Positions 42,741 to 51,470 of a stretch of 64,000 nucleotides of DNA are shown one piece after another. A model generated the notes under the pieces. That model was not told the DNA's origin. It worked only from the letters and a program-made list of their open reading frames with translations, and did not search any database. The stretch comes from Qipengyuania intermedia (GTDB taxonomy: Bacteria; Pseudomonadota; Alphaproteobacteria; Sphingomonadales; Sphingomonadaceae): positions 62,001 to 126,000 of the forward strand of contig NZ_JAIGNS010000001.1 of assembly GCF_019711615.1 (NCBI RefSeq). The letters are read 5' to 3'. Made by a program: the position numbers and the translations under genes. Each line of letters starts with the position of its first letter. Within the stretch, counting starts at the first letter, position 1.

Positions 42741-45700
42741 CCGCTTGCCCCGCTGCGGGCGACGCAATCGGAGATAAGGGCACGCAATGCCGCGGGCGAA
42801 GACGGCTTGAGCAGGCGATTGGCCCCCATGCGCCGTGCGGCCTGCTCCGTCTCCTCTCCCGCTTCGGCAGTCAGCAATATCGCCGGAGGACGAGTGCCCC
42901 AGTGCGCGCACAGCTTTTCATAGACCCCGTCACCGCGCGCATCGCCATCTAGGCGGAAATCCATGATCGCGACGTCGGGCGCGGTGGACGCGGCACGAAG
43001 CGCTTCGTCCTCGCCGAGCGCGCAGACGACCTCCAATCCCCATCTCTTCAGCAAGGCAGTGGTCGCGCTGAGGGCGGCGGGATCGTTATCGACCACGAGC
43101 ACGCGCGCATTGGCCAGTGTCGAGGCCTTGCGTCTGGGAGCGGCCGCCGTCCGCGCACCCCAGCGCAGAACCGGCAGGCGCACTGCGAAAGTTGTCCCCT
43201 GCCCGACCACGGAGCGCGTCTCTACCTCCACATCCAGCAGGGCCGCGATACGCCTGACGATCGCGAGGCCGAGCCCCAGCCCTTCCCTGTCGCTGGTTTC
43301 CCCGCGCTGGAATTCGTCGAACAACCGCTCAACGTCCTTTTCCGGAATGCCGGGACCGGTGTCGCATACGCATATGTCGATCCCGTCACCGACCCTTCTC
43401 GCACCCAGGAGCACGCCGCCGCTTTGCGTGTAACGGATCGCATTGCTCATGAGGTTACGCACGATGCTGGCCATCAAGGCGCGGTCGGTCAGGATCCAGG
43501 CGCTGCTGCGAACAAGCGCAAAGCGCAGGCCCTTGCTGTGCGCCTGCACGGCAAACTCGCGCATGATCTCGTCGAAAATGTCGTCGAGCGCGACCGGTTC
43601 CATACGCGGTTCGATGCCGCCACCATCCAGCTTGGAAATATCCAGCAAGGCGCGGATGAGGCGGTCGGCCGAGGTGATCGAGCCGTCGAGATCCTTGACC
43701 AGCCGCACCAACTGGTCCCTGCCCCGTACCTCCTCACCCAAGGCCGAGGCAAACAGGCGGGCCGCGTTGAGTGGCTGGATCAGGTCATGGCTTGCCGCTG
43801 CCAGGAAGCGCGTCTTGGAACGTGTAGCCGCTTCGAGCGCCGCATTGGCCTCGCTCAATTGCTGCGTACGTTCGGCCACCTTGGATTCGAGCGCCTGCTC
43901 TGCCCTGCGGTCAGCAGTCACGTCGCTGTAGCTGGTGACATAGCCGCCGCCCGGTGCGGGGTTGCCGACGATGCGCATGATGCGACCGTCGTGCTGTTCA
44001 CGTTCCATCCGGTGCTGGCGGCCCGCGCGCATGTGCTCGAGCCTGCGAGAGACCTGGAGCTCGACTTCCGCGTCGGGTAGACCGCTTTGCCGCAGGTTGA
44101 AGCGGATCAGGTCGGCGATGGGAGTACCCACGCTCGCCAGTTCGTCCGGCAGGGCGAACATTTCCTGGTAGCGGCTGTTCCAGGCGACGAGGTTCATGTC
44201 CTTGTCCACCAGGGCCACGCCCTGGTCGATGTTTTCGATCGCGAGCTGCAACAGGTCGCCGCTGAAGGTGAGCCGCCGATTGGTCTCGTCGAACATGGCG
44301 ACGACCTGTTCGAGCGGCACCGGATCGCCCTGCGACCAGCTCGACAAGAGCATGCGCGCAGACGAAGTGCCGACAACACCGGCGATGGTGCGCTCCACCA
44401 TCGTTAGCATCTCCTGGTCCGCAGGATCGCTGTCGCGAAGGCCCGCCCCCATCGCCTCGATCGCCGAACTCGCGCGCTTATGGCCCACGAACTGGGCGAG
44501 CAGCAGGCGGATGTCGGCCACGCGCTTGGCCGTGACGAACCCCGGCCGCGTGCCCGGCGGCGTCGTGCCGACGAAAGCAGCAGCTTGCGCGGCATCGACC
44601 AGTGTCTCGCGGCTCACTGCAGAGCCCATCCAGTATGCCGCGATATTCACCCCGAGGCTGAGCAATACGCCAGAGACCAGCGGATCGGGATGGATGGCGA
44701 AAAGTGCCGGCTCGCCCGTTGCTGCGGGCACGATCAGGAGGACCAGCCAGCATGCAAAGCCTGCAACCAGGCCGGAAACCATGCCGCCCTTGTTTCCGTG
44801 GCGGCTCGTCACCCCGAGCACGAGGCCGGGGGCGAATTGCGCCATGGCGGCAAATGCCAGCGTGCCAAGCCCTGCAAGGTCCGCCGCCGCTCCGAAGCCG
44901 AGATAGAAGAGATAGGCGAAGAACAGCAGCGCCGCGATGATCAGGCGGCGCACCATGAGCAATCGCGAAGCGAGCCGGGTGCGATCGCCCGTGCCGCGCA
45001 ATTCCCTGCGGAACAGCAGCGGAGAAACAAGGTCGTTCGTGATCATCGTCGACAGGGCCACGCTGGCCACCACGATCATCCCGGTGGACGCCGAGAATCC
45101 GCCGATGAATACGAGCAGCGCCAATGTCTCGCTGCCCGTCGCAAGCGGCAAGGCCATCACGATCATGTCTGCCTGCGTGCCTTGGGGTAGCAGCGCCAGT
45201 CCTGCGAGCACGATAGGCACGATGACCAGCGACGTTAGCACGAGGTAGGCGGGGAATAGCCACTGCATGGTTCGCGTCGTGCGGTCCGTCTTGGCCTCGA
45301 CGAAGGCCATATGGAACTGGCGCGGCAGGCACAGGGCCGCGCATGCGGCAATAATCGTCAGGATGACGAAACGCGCGTCCAGCTGCGCCATCGAGAAGGG
45401 AGACACCGCGGCTTCTGCCGGGACACCGGCAAGGACCGCCACCGCCAGCGCAGCGACTGCCAGCAGTGCTAGGATTTTCACCACGGATTCGACAGCAATC
45501 GTCAGGACAAGCCCGGCATTGTCACCTGCCCTGTCTCCGCGCCGCGAGCCGAAGAGGATGGCGAAAAGCGCCATGCTGGCGGCGACCAGCAGGACAAGCT
45601 CTTGCGCCGAAACGCTTGCCTGCAATTCGGGATCGAGAGCGAGCAGCGAGCTGCCGACCGATTGCAGTTGCAAGGCCATGTAAGGCAGCGATCCGACTGT

Positions 45701-46075
45701 CGCGATGATAGTGACCAGCGCCGCCACGCTCGCGCTCTTGCCATAGCGCGCCGACAGGAAATCCGCGATCGAGGTCGAATGCTGGGCCTTGGCCTGCGCA
45801 AGGATGCGGCGCACCAGGCCGAAGCCGAAGGTGAAAACCAGGATGGGGCCAAGGTAGATCGGAAGGTAATGGAGTCCGCTATTCGCGGCCGATCCGACGC
45901 CGCCGAAGAAGGTCCAGCTGGTGCAATAGACTGCCAGCGAGAGGCCGTAGATCCAGTCACGGCGGCGGCGCGAGGGCGCGTACCCTTCTTCAGCCCGGCG
46001 GTCCTGGCGCGCGGCGAGCCAGAACAGGGCGATCAGATACAGTGTCGCTGCAGCTATTGCGGCGCCGAACAGCAT
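42710..46075 (-). CDS. SLC5-type transporter/hybrid histidine kinase, CrbS-like
   Basis: An 1121-residue membrane sensor. Residues 1 to about 490 form a sodium:solute symporter (SLC5) domain with about 13 membrane segments. A linker and a PAS domain (IDQGVALVDKDMNLVAWNSRY) follow, then a HisKA domain with His763 (AASHDLIQPLNAARL), an HATPase with CDTGPGIPEKD and GLGLGLAIV, and a C-terminal receiver with Asp1039 (IMDFRLDG). This is the domain order of CrbS, which controls acetate use in Vibrio; CbrA lacks the receiver. It lies between acs-regulator and the ActP symporter genes, consistent with sensing acetate. Start ATG 46075. Confidence 0.88.
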   Translation of the reverse strand: MLFGAAIAAATLYLIALFWLAARQDRRAEEGYAPSRRRRDWIYGLSLAVYCTSWTFFGGVGSAANSGLHYLPIYLGPILVFTFGFGLVRRILAQAKAQHSTSIADFLSARYGKSASVAALVTIIATVGSLPYMALQLQSVGSSLLALDPELQASVSAQELVLLVAASMALFAILFGSRRGDRAGDNAGLVLTIAVESVVKILALLAVAALAVAVLAGVPAEAAVSPFSMAQLDARFVILTIIAACAALCLPRQFHMAFVEAKTDRTTRTMQWLFPAYLVLTSLVIVPIVLAGLALLPQGTQADMIVMALPLATGSETLALLVFIGGFSASTGMIVVASVALSTMITNDLVSPLLFRRELRGTGDRTRLASRLLMVRRLIIAALLFFAYLFYLGFGAAADLAGLGTLAFAAMAQFAPGLVLGVTSRHGNKGGMVSGLVAGFACWLVLLIVPAATGEPALFAIHPDPLVSGVLLSLGVNIAAYWMGSAVSRETLVDAAQAAAFVGTTPPGTRPGFVTAKRVADIRLLLAQFVGHKRASSAIEAMGAGLRDSDPADQEMLTMVERTIAGVVGTSSARMLLSSWSQGDPVPLEQVVAMFDETNRRLTFSGDLLQLAIENIDQGVALVDKDMNLVAWNSRYQEMFALPDELASVGTPIADLIRFNLRQSGLPDAEVELQVSRRLEHMRAGRQHRMEREQHDGRIMRIVGNPAPGGGYVTSYSDVTADRRAEQALESKVAERTQQLSEANAALEAATRSKTRFLAAASHDLIQPLNAARLFASALGEEVRGRDQLVRLVKDLDGSITSADRLIRALLDISKLDGGGIEPRMEPVALDDIFDEIMREFAVQAHSKGLRFALVRSSAWILTDRALMASIVRNLMSNAIRYTQSGGVLLGARRVGDGIDICVCDTGPGIPEKDVERLFDEFQRGETSDREGLGLGLAIVRRIAALLDVEVETRSVVGQGTTFAVRLPVLRWGARTAAAPRRKASTLANARVLVVDNDPAALSATTALLKRWGLEVVCALGEDEALRAASTAPDVAIMDFRLDGDARGDGVYEKLCAHWGTRPPAILLTAEAGEETEQAARRMGANRLLKPSSPAALRALISDCVARSGASGQPDADSAAS

Positions 46076-46127
46076 CGCATTCCTCCCTCTGGTATCGAAG
46101 CTATCGCAAGCGCCCGATTATGCAACG

Positions 46128-46155
46128 AAAAGGGCGGCACCTTTCGGCACCGCCC
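46128..46155 (-). terminator. factor-independent terminator behind the symporter gene
   Basis: On the minus strand 46155-46132 folds into a 10-bp stem (GGGCGGTGCC with GGTGCCGCCC, two G-U pairs) closed by a GAAA tetraloop and followed by TTTT. It lies 24 nt behind the ActP-type stop codon and separates it from the kinase gene. Confidence 0.8.
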
Positions 46156-46178
46156 CTTCCATCTACGGCCCGTCACGC

Positions 46179-47954
46179 TCAATGCGCGTGGGCATCGCCT
46201 GCACCGCGCGGTACGCGGATCGAGTCCACCAGCTTGCGGATTTCGACCGGCGGACTGGCGGTGACCTTCGAGATCGCGATCGCGACCGCGAAGTTCAGCA
46301 CCATGCCGACCACGCCGATACCTTCGGGCGAGATACCAAACAGCCAGTTGTCCGCGACATTCGCCGCCGGGTTCATCAACTTGAAGTAAAAGATGTAGCC
46401 AAAGGTGAAGACGAGGCCGACGACCATGCCGGCAATGGCGCCCTCCTTGTTCATGGACTTGGAGAAGATGCCCATGAAGATCGCAGGGAACAGGCTGGCA
46501 GCAGCAAGTCCGAAAGCGAAGGCCACGACCTGTGCCACCCATCCCGGCGGGTAGATGCCGAGATAACCTGCCACTACGATTGCCGCCGTCGCCGCGACAC
46601 GGGCCGCGAGCAGCTCACCCTTCTCCGAGATATTCGGCTTGAAGGTGGACTTGAGCAGATCGTGGCTGACCGAGCTGGAAATCACCAGCAACAGTCCTGC
46701 CGCCGTAGACAATGCCGCGGCGAGGCCGCCGGCTGCGACCAGCGCAATCACCCATCCCGGCAGATTGCCGATTTCGGGATTGGCCAGCACCATGATGTCG
46801 CGGTCGACATAGACCTCGTTCTCGCTGTCGGCGACAGGAGCGTTAGTCACGACACGCTCGCCCGAGGGGCCGGTGCCTTCCGCGAATTCCGGCGCGCCTT
46901 CGAAGGCGTCGCCGCTGCGGTACTGCATCACGCCGTCATTGTTCTTGTCCTGGAAGGCGATGAGATCGTTGCGTTCCCAGTTCGTGAACCAGCCGGGTGC
47001 CTCGGAATAGCTCGTCTCGTTCACCGTATCGATGAAGTTGAGACGGGCGAAGGCGCCGACTGCAGGAGCGGTGGTGTAAAGCAGGGCGATGAAGACCAGC
47101 GCCCAGCCCGCCGACTTACGTGCGTCCGATGCCTTGGGCACGGTGAAGAAACGCACGATGACATGTGGCAAACCTGCCGTACCAACCATCAGGGCCAGCG
47201 TGATGCAGAACACGTCGATCATGCTCTTGGAGCCGTCGGTATAATTCCCGAAGCCCAGGTCGGAGAGCACGAGGTTCAATTTCTGCAATACGTATAGCCC
47301 GGACCCGTCATCGACCGTCGACCCAAGGCCGATCTGCGGGATCGGATTGCCCGTGATCATGAAGCTCAGGAAGAAGGCCGGGACCATATAGGCGAAGATC
47401 AGCACGCAATATTGCGCGACCTGCGTATAGGTGATGCCCTTCATCCCGCCGAGCACGGCATAGACGAATACGATGCCCATGCCGATGATCACGCCCAGCG
47501 TGATCGGCACATCCAGGAAGCGCGAGAATACGATACCCACGCCGCGCATCTGGCCTGCGATATAGGTGAAGCTGATGAAGATCAGGCAGATCACCGCCAC
47601 CACGCGTGCGGTCTTGGAATAGTACCGCGTGCCGATGAAATCTGGCACGGTGAACTGGCCGAACTTGCGTAGGTAAGGCGCAAGCAACAGCGCCAGCAAC
47701 ACGTAGCCGCCGGTCCAGCCCATGAGGTAGACCGACGCGTCATAGCCGAGGAAGGCGATGAGGCCGGCCATCGAGATAAAGCTTGCCGCGCTCATCCAGT
47801 CGGCCGCTGTCGCCATGCCGTTGACGACCGGGTTCACCCCGCCGCCGGCAACGTAGAATTCCTTCGTCGAACCGGCGCGCGACCAGATCGCGATACCGAT
47901 GTACAGCGCGAAGCTGAGGCCGACGAAAATGTAGATCAGGGTCTGTGTGTCCAT
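46179..47954 (-). CDS. actP: sodium/acetate symporter, ActP-type
   Basis: A 591-residue member of the sodium:solute symporter family, importing acetate or a similar small carboxylate with sodium. About 13 hydrophobic segments are visible, with the family motifs VNGMATAADWMSAASF near the start and LAAALSTAAGLLLVISSS later. A soluble insertion near residues 320-390 carries an EF-hand-like loop DKNNDGVMQYRS (336-347), with Asp336, Asn338 and Asp340 in calcium-ligand spacing; this is unusual for the E. coli protein. I chose ATG 47954 because GGAGG lies 5 nt upstream; the frame is open further. It lies 11 nt behind a DUF4212 gene and shares its operon. Confidence 0.88.
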   Translation of the reverse strand: MDTQTLIYIFVGLSFALYIGIAIWSRAGSTKEFYVAGGGVNPVVNGMATAADWMSAASFISMAGLIAFLGYDASVYLMGWTGGYVLLALLLAPYLRKFGQFTVPDFIGTRYYSKTARVVAVICLIFISFTYIAGQMRGVGIVFSRFLDVPITLGVIIGMGIVFVYAVLGGMKGITYTQVAQYCVLIFAYMVPAFFLSFMITGNPIPQIGLGSTVDDGSGLYVLQKLNLVLSDLGFGNYTDGSKSMIDVFCITLALMVGTAGLPHVIVRFFTVPKASDARKSAGWALVFIALLYTTAPAVGAFARLNFIDTVNETSYSEAPGWFTNWERNDLIAFQDKNNDGVMQYRSGDAFEGAPEFAEGTGPSGERVVTNAPVADSENEVYVDRDIMVLANPEIGNLPGWVIALVAAGGLAAALSTAAGLLLVISSSVSHDLLKSTFKPNISEKGELLAARVAATAAIVVAGYLGIYPPGWVAQVVAFAFGLAAASLFPAIFMGIFSKSMNKEGAIAGMVVGLVFTFGYIFYFKLMNPAANVADNWLFGISPEGIGVVGMVLNFAVAIAISKVTASPPVEIRKLVDSIRVPRGAGDAHAH

Positions 47955-47965
47955 GATCGCCTCCC

Positions 47966-48244
47966 CTAGTCGTCGAGATCGTACTTGCGCTCGAGCTTCT
48001 TCATCCTGACGACGTAGAAGACGATGAGTGCGATGAAGATGTAGATCGAACCCTGCTGGGCGAACCAGAAGCCGAGCGGGTATCCACCCAGCATGAACTG
48101 GTCGAGCCATTCACGGAACAGGATGCCCGCCCCGAAGGAGCAGGCGAACCAGATTGCCATCAAGCTGACCAGCAGGCGGATATTGTCGCGCCAGTATGCG
48201 CCCTCCGCTTCGCTGGTTTCATGGGTTTCGTTTGTTTCGGCCAT
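47966..48244 (-). CDS. DUF4212 symporter small subunit
   Basis: A 92-residue membrane protein with two hydrophobic segments (LLVSLMAIWFACSFGAGILF; FWFAQQGSIYIFIALIVFYVV) and the family motif GGYPLGFWFAQQGSIY. DUF4212 proteins (putative solute:sodium symporter small subunits) occur directly upstream of large symporters such as the ActP-type gene here. The role of the small subunit is not settled. Start ATG 48244 with a strong GGGGGAGG. Confidence 0.9.
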   Translation of the reverse strand: MAETNETHETSEAEGAYWRDNIRLLVSLMAIWFACSFGAGILFREWLDQFMLGGYPLGFWFAQQGSIYIFIALIVFYVVRMKKLERKYDLDD

Positions 48245-48355
48245 GGCCTCCCCCTTCCTCCTATGTGTCGAGCACCCGCAGATTCGGGAGCTTCTTCACG
48301 AGGCTATGGAAGAGGCGTCGCAAGGGCGAGAGCGACATAAGTCTAATAGGGCGCG

Positions 48356-49090
48356 CTACCAGCTTTCGAGCGAACCCAACCTGACGTCCGCTGGCAGCCT
48401 GGATAGCTGTGCGAGGAACAGTTCGGCAGCCGCCAGGGCGTCGGACAAGGCGTCGTGCTGGGCATAGCCGGGCAGATTACGCCGCTTGCGAGCGGCTGAC
48501 AGTCGATAGGCATCGCTACCCACGAGGTTGGGGCTTATCCTCCGTTCCAGTTGCAACGTGCAGATCGAGCGCACCGGCGCTTCGCTACCGAACATCGCCT
48601 TGGATATCCGCCGGATGACGTCTCGCTCGATCGATGCGCCGTGGGCGACCAGTATCCTGCCCGAAAGGTCACCCAGGAAGCTGCGCGCTGCCTCCTGCAA
48701 TGCCACCCCCTGACGCGCGCGCTCTTCACCGATGCCGTGAACTGCGACAGCGCTATCGTCCAACTGCCTGAGACTGCGCACATCGACCGAACGCGCTCCT
48801 GCAAGGGCAATCCCGCCGCTATCGAAACCGATCCAACCCGCCTGCAGGACGTGGGCATTTCGCGCCAAGCCATCGAGCTCGAAATCGAGCGCCAGCAGCG
48901 GCGCCTCGCGTACGGGGATGTCAGGCGACGGCCATGCGGCACCAGCATAGCGGGTCAGGACCTCGTCGTCAGCCGCAGTGCAGGCTTTGAGGCCGCGTGC
49001 GAAACGCCAGCGGCCCAACCGTTCACGCAATGCCGCCCGCCAGATTGCGCTTGAGCGATTCCAGCCCGGACCGGACGACGGAGAATGCAT
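48356..49090 (-). CDS. 3'-5' exonuclease (DnaQ/DEDDh-type)
   Basis: A 244-residue DEDD exonuclease related to the DNA polymerase III epsilon subunit. The first acidic pair lies in LALDFELDGL, the second aspartate in ILVAHGASIERDV, and the final His/Asp in QHDALSDALAAAELFL. Its coding region overlaps the upstream DUF294 gene by 68 nt if ATG 49090 is used; TTG 49030, which would give an 8-nt overlap, is an alternative start. Such cNMP/CBS/DUF294 plus exonuclease pairs are common in proteobacteria. Substrate unknown. Confidence 0.85.
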   Translation of the reverse strand: MHSPSSGPGWNRSSAIWRAALRERLGRWRFARGLKACTAADDEVLTRYAGAAWPSPDIPVREAPLLALDFELDGLARNAHVLQAGWIGFDSGGIALAGARSVDVRSLRQLDDSAVAVHGIGEERARQGVALQEAARSFLGDLSGRILVAHGASIERDVIRRISKAMFGSEAPVRSICTLQLERRISPNLVGSDAYRLSAARKRRNLPGYAQHDALSDALAAAELFLAQLSRLPADVRLGSLESW

Positions 49091-50885
49091 CCTTCAAGTA
49101 ATCGCGCTCCAAGGGCGAAAGATTCGCCGGAGCGATGCGGTTATCGGGCGCGATACCGGCGCGCACCTGCGCGGCCTGGTGAGCGATGCGCAACTCGTTC
49201 ACGAGGAGGAATGCGTCCTTCAGGCTCTCCGCATCGCCCCGCGCCATCTTTCCCGCATCGGCCAGGGCATCCAGCCGTTCGAGCGTGCCGACGGCGGCAA
49301 TGCCTTCGGATAATGCGAGGCTGCGGGCGATATCGATGACCGGCAGGATGGCCTGCGCCTTGGCGTCGAACACCTTCTCGCCGTCCGCCGATTTTTCCAG
49401 CACCAGATTGCGGAATATGCCCAGCGGCACGCGGCTGCGCTGGGCATCGCGCGCCAGATAGCTGACGAACAGCGGGCTGGACTTCGCCTGTTCCAGCACA
49501 GGACCGCGCAGGTTCGCCGCAAGCTCGGCAGAACCGTGCACTGCGCGCATATCGAAGAAGATCGTCGCGCGCAGGATGCTGTCTTCGTCGGGATCGGATA
49601 TCCACCGCGAATAGCGGTCCTGCCACTCGCCGACGGTGAGGCGCTGATCGGCGTTCATGGCCATGATCCCGCCGTTACAATAGACATATCCGGCATCATC
49701 CAGGATGTCCGAGACACGCGCTCCCAGAGCCGCGAAGTATTCCCGCCCTGCCCCGTCCACCGCATCGTCCATGACAATGCCGTTATCCTGGTCCGATCCC
49801 ACCAATTGTTCGCCGCGCGCAAGCGAGCCGAAAGCCAGCAGGGCATAGGGGACCGGCGGCGGTCCCAGTTCGGCCTCTGCCAGCTGGGCCGCACGCCGGT
49901 GCACCGCTTCACCGAGCGCCGAAGTGAACCGCATCGTATGTTCGGCATGGAAACCGCCCGCCTCCATACGCGCAAATCCTTCGGGGATTTGTTTCGACGC
50001 AGCAATCAGGGCTTCCGCAGTTGCGGAATTGGACACCAGCATGCCGGTGTCGATCGCGCTATCGCCTAGATGCGCGAGGATGTCCGTCGCGCTCAGGATC
50101 GCGCGCAGTTCCCCTGTCGGGCCAAGTGCCGGGATGTGGCGAAAGCCCCCGGCCGCCATCATTCCCATCGCCTCGGAAAGGCTCGCTCCTTCCGGCAATG
50201 TCAGCGGGGACGGCGTCATGACCTCGGAAATCGGCGCATCCAGCGACCTGCGCATGGCAACGACACGGTTGCGCAAATCCTTGTCCGTGAAAATGCCCTT
50301 CAGCCGCCCCTCGCTGCATACGGCCAAAGTGCTGACGTCCCGGTCGCTCATCAGGGAGGCGGCATCGGCTATCGAAAGATTGGGACTGCACGACACCGGC
50401 TCGCGGTGCGGGACCAGAGAGCCGATCGTTATCTGTTCGAGCGATTGGGACCGATTGCGTTTGAGGTCGCGAACCGCGCTGCGAATGCGTTCCTGCTCGC
50501 TATCGGCGAAATAGTCGCGAAAGCCTTGCGAGCTTTCCCGCAAGGCATGGAAGTCGTCCGCCGGAAGCAAATAACAGAGCGTGTCTTCCAGCGCGGTCGT
50601 CGTATTGCGTACCTCCCCGCCGCGCAGCAGCGACGGGAAAGCGAAGCACCCGCCTCGCTCCAGCCGCGCGGTCAATTCGTCCCCCGCCAGCCGCAGTTCG
50701 ACCGCGCCAGATCGCACGACGAACAGGAAGTCGTTGTGCTCACCGCTGCGCAGGATTTCATCGCCGCTCCGGTAATAGCGCACGGTAATCTTGCGGACGA
50801 TGGCGCGAAGCTCCTCATCGCCGAGCCTGTCGAATGGAGCGGTCGCCTTGAGAAAGCTCTCGATCTCGCTGAGTTCGCTCGCCAT
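49023..50885 (-). CDS. cNMP-binding, CBS and DUF294 nucleotidyltransferase-like protein
   Basis: A 620-residue protein in four parts. Residues 10-125 are a cyclic-nucleotide-binding-like fold (FDRLGDEELRAIVRKITVRYYRSGDEILR). Residues 160-290 are a CBS pair (MSDRDVSTLAVCSEGRLKGIFTDKDLRNR; MMAAGGFRHIPALGPTG). Residues about 320-450 are a DUF294 nucleotidyltransferase domain with FGSLARGEQLVGSDQDNGIV, the typical GS-x(n)-D-x-D site. The rest is the substrate-binding DUF294_C domain. It is probably a signalling protein linked to energy state; the reaction is not known. It is coupled to the exonuclease gene. Confidence 0.88.
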   Translation of the reverse strand: MASELSEIESFLKATAPFDRLGDEELRAIVRKITVRYYRSGDEILRSGEHNDFLFVVRSGAVELRLAGDELTARLERGGCFAFPSLLRGGEVRNTTTALEDTLCYLLPADDFHALRESSQGFRDYFADSEQERIRSAVRDLKRNRSQSLEQITIGSLVPHREPVSCSPNLSIADAASLMSDRDVSTLAVCSEGRLKGIFTDKDLRNRVVAMRRSLDAPISEVMTPSPLTLPEGASLSEAMGMMAAGGFRHIPALGPTGELRAILSATDILAHLGDSAIDTGMLVSNSATAEALIAASKQIPEGFARMEAGGFHAEHTMRFTSALGEAVHRRAAQLAEAELGPPPVPYALLAFGSLARGEQLVGSDQDNGIVMDDAVDGAGREYFAALGARVSDILDDAGYVYCNGGIMAMNADQRLTVGEWQDRYSRWISDPDEDSILRATIFFDMRAVHGSAELAANLRGPVLEQAKSSPLFVSYLARDAQRSRVPLGIFRNLVLEKSADGEKVFDAKAQAILPVIDIARSLALSEGIAAVGTLERLDALADAGKMARGDAESLKDAFLLVNELRIAHQAAQVRAGIAPDNRIAPANLSPLERDYLKDAFSVVRSGLESLKRNLAGGIA

Positions 50886-50996
50886 GGCCCGAGCATAGCA
50901 GACTACGAGGAAATGCGCATTGCGACCTTTCGCCTAGGCATACCGGATATTCGGCGCCGGATGGAAACCCCTGCCCGCCTGCCTCGTTCAAGCGAT

Positions 50997-51470
50997 ATGG
51001 CTTCCCAATCCGTTCTGTTCGTCTGTCTCGGCAATATTTGCCGTTCCCCCCTTGCCGAAGCGGCCTTCCGTCGCGCCGCTCAAAATGCAGGCCTCGACGT
51101 GAAGGTCGATAGTGCCGGGACCGCTGGCTATCACGTCGGCGAGCCGCCCGATCCGCGCAGCATTGATCAGGCTCGCAGCGAAGGGATCGACATCACCGGC
51201 TATCGCGGCAGGCAGTTGTCGCAAGACGACTTCCACGAGTTCGACTTCATCATCGGCATGGACCGGTCGAACATGCAGGACATAGCGCGGCGCGACCCGG
51301 GCAGTGGCAAGGCGAAAACCGCGATGCTGCTCGATATCGTGCCCGGGCAGGAAGGACGCGAGGTCGGCGATCCCTACTACGGCGGCGCCGACGGATTTGC
51401 CGTTACCTGGAGCGAGGTCGATGCCGGGGCCCAGGCGCTGGTCGCGGTGATGTTGTCCGAAAATGGCTGA
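50997..51470 (+). CDS. low-molecular-weight protein tyrosine phosphatase
   Basis: A 157-residue LMW phosphatase. The P-loop is VCLGNICRSPLAEAAF with nucleophile Cys10 and Arg16; the general acid is the Asp in the late VGDPYYGG motif; DSAGTAGYHVGEPPDPR is the family's second signature. I chose ATG 50997 on the P-loop position; the open frame extends upstream over the other strand's DUF294 gene. The stop overlaps the ABC1 gene start by 8 nt. A role in dephosphorylating proteins such as polysaccharide kinases is known for the family, but here the target is unknown. Confidence 0.92.
   Translation: MASQSVLFVCLGNICRSPLAEAAFRRAAQNAGLDVKVDSAGTAGYHVGEPPDPRSIDQARSEGIDITGYRGRQLSQDDFHEFDFIIGMDRSNMQDIARRDPGSGKAKTAMLLDIVPGQEGREVGDPYYGGADGFAVTWSEVDAGAQALVAVMLSENG

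Noticed and set aside
50070..50996. Long plus-strand frame in front of the tyrosine phosphatase
   Set aside because: It is the antisense of the cNMP/CBS/DUF294 gene; high G+C content keeps such frames open. The phosphatase domain starts at ATG 50997.
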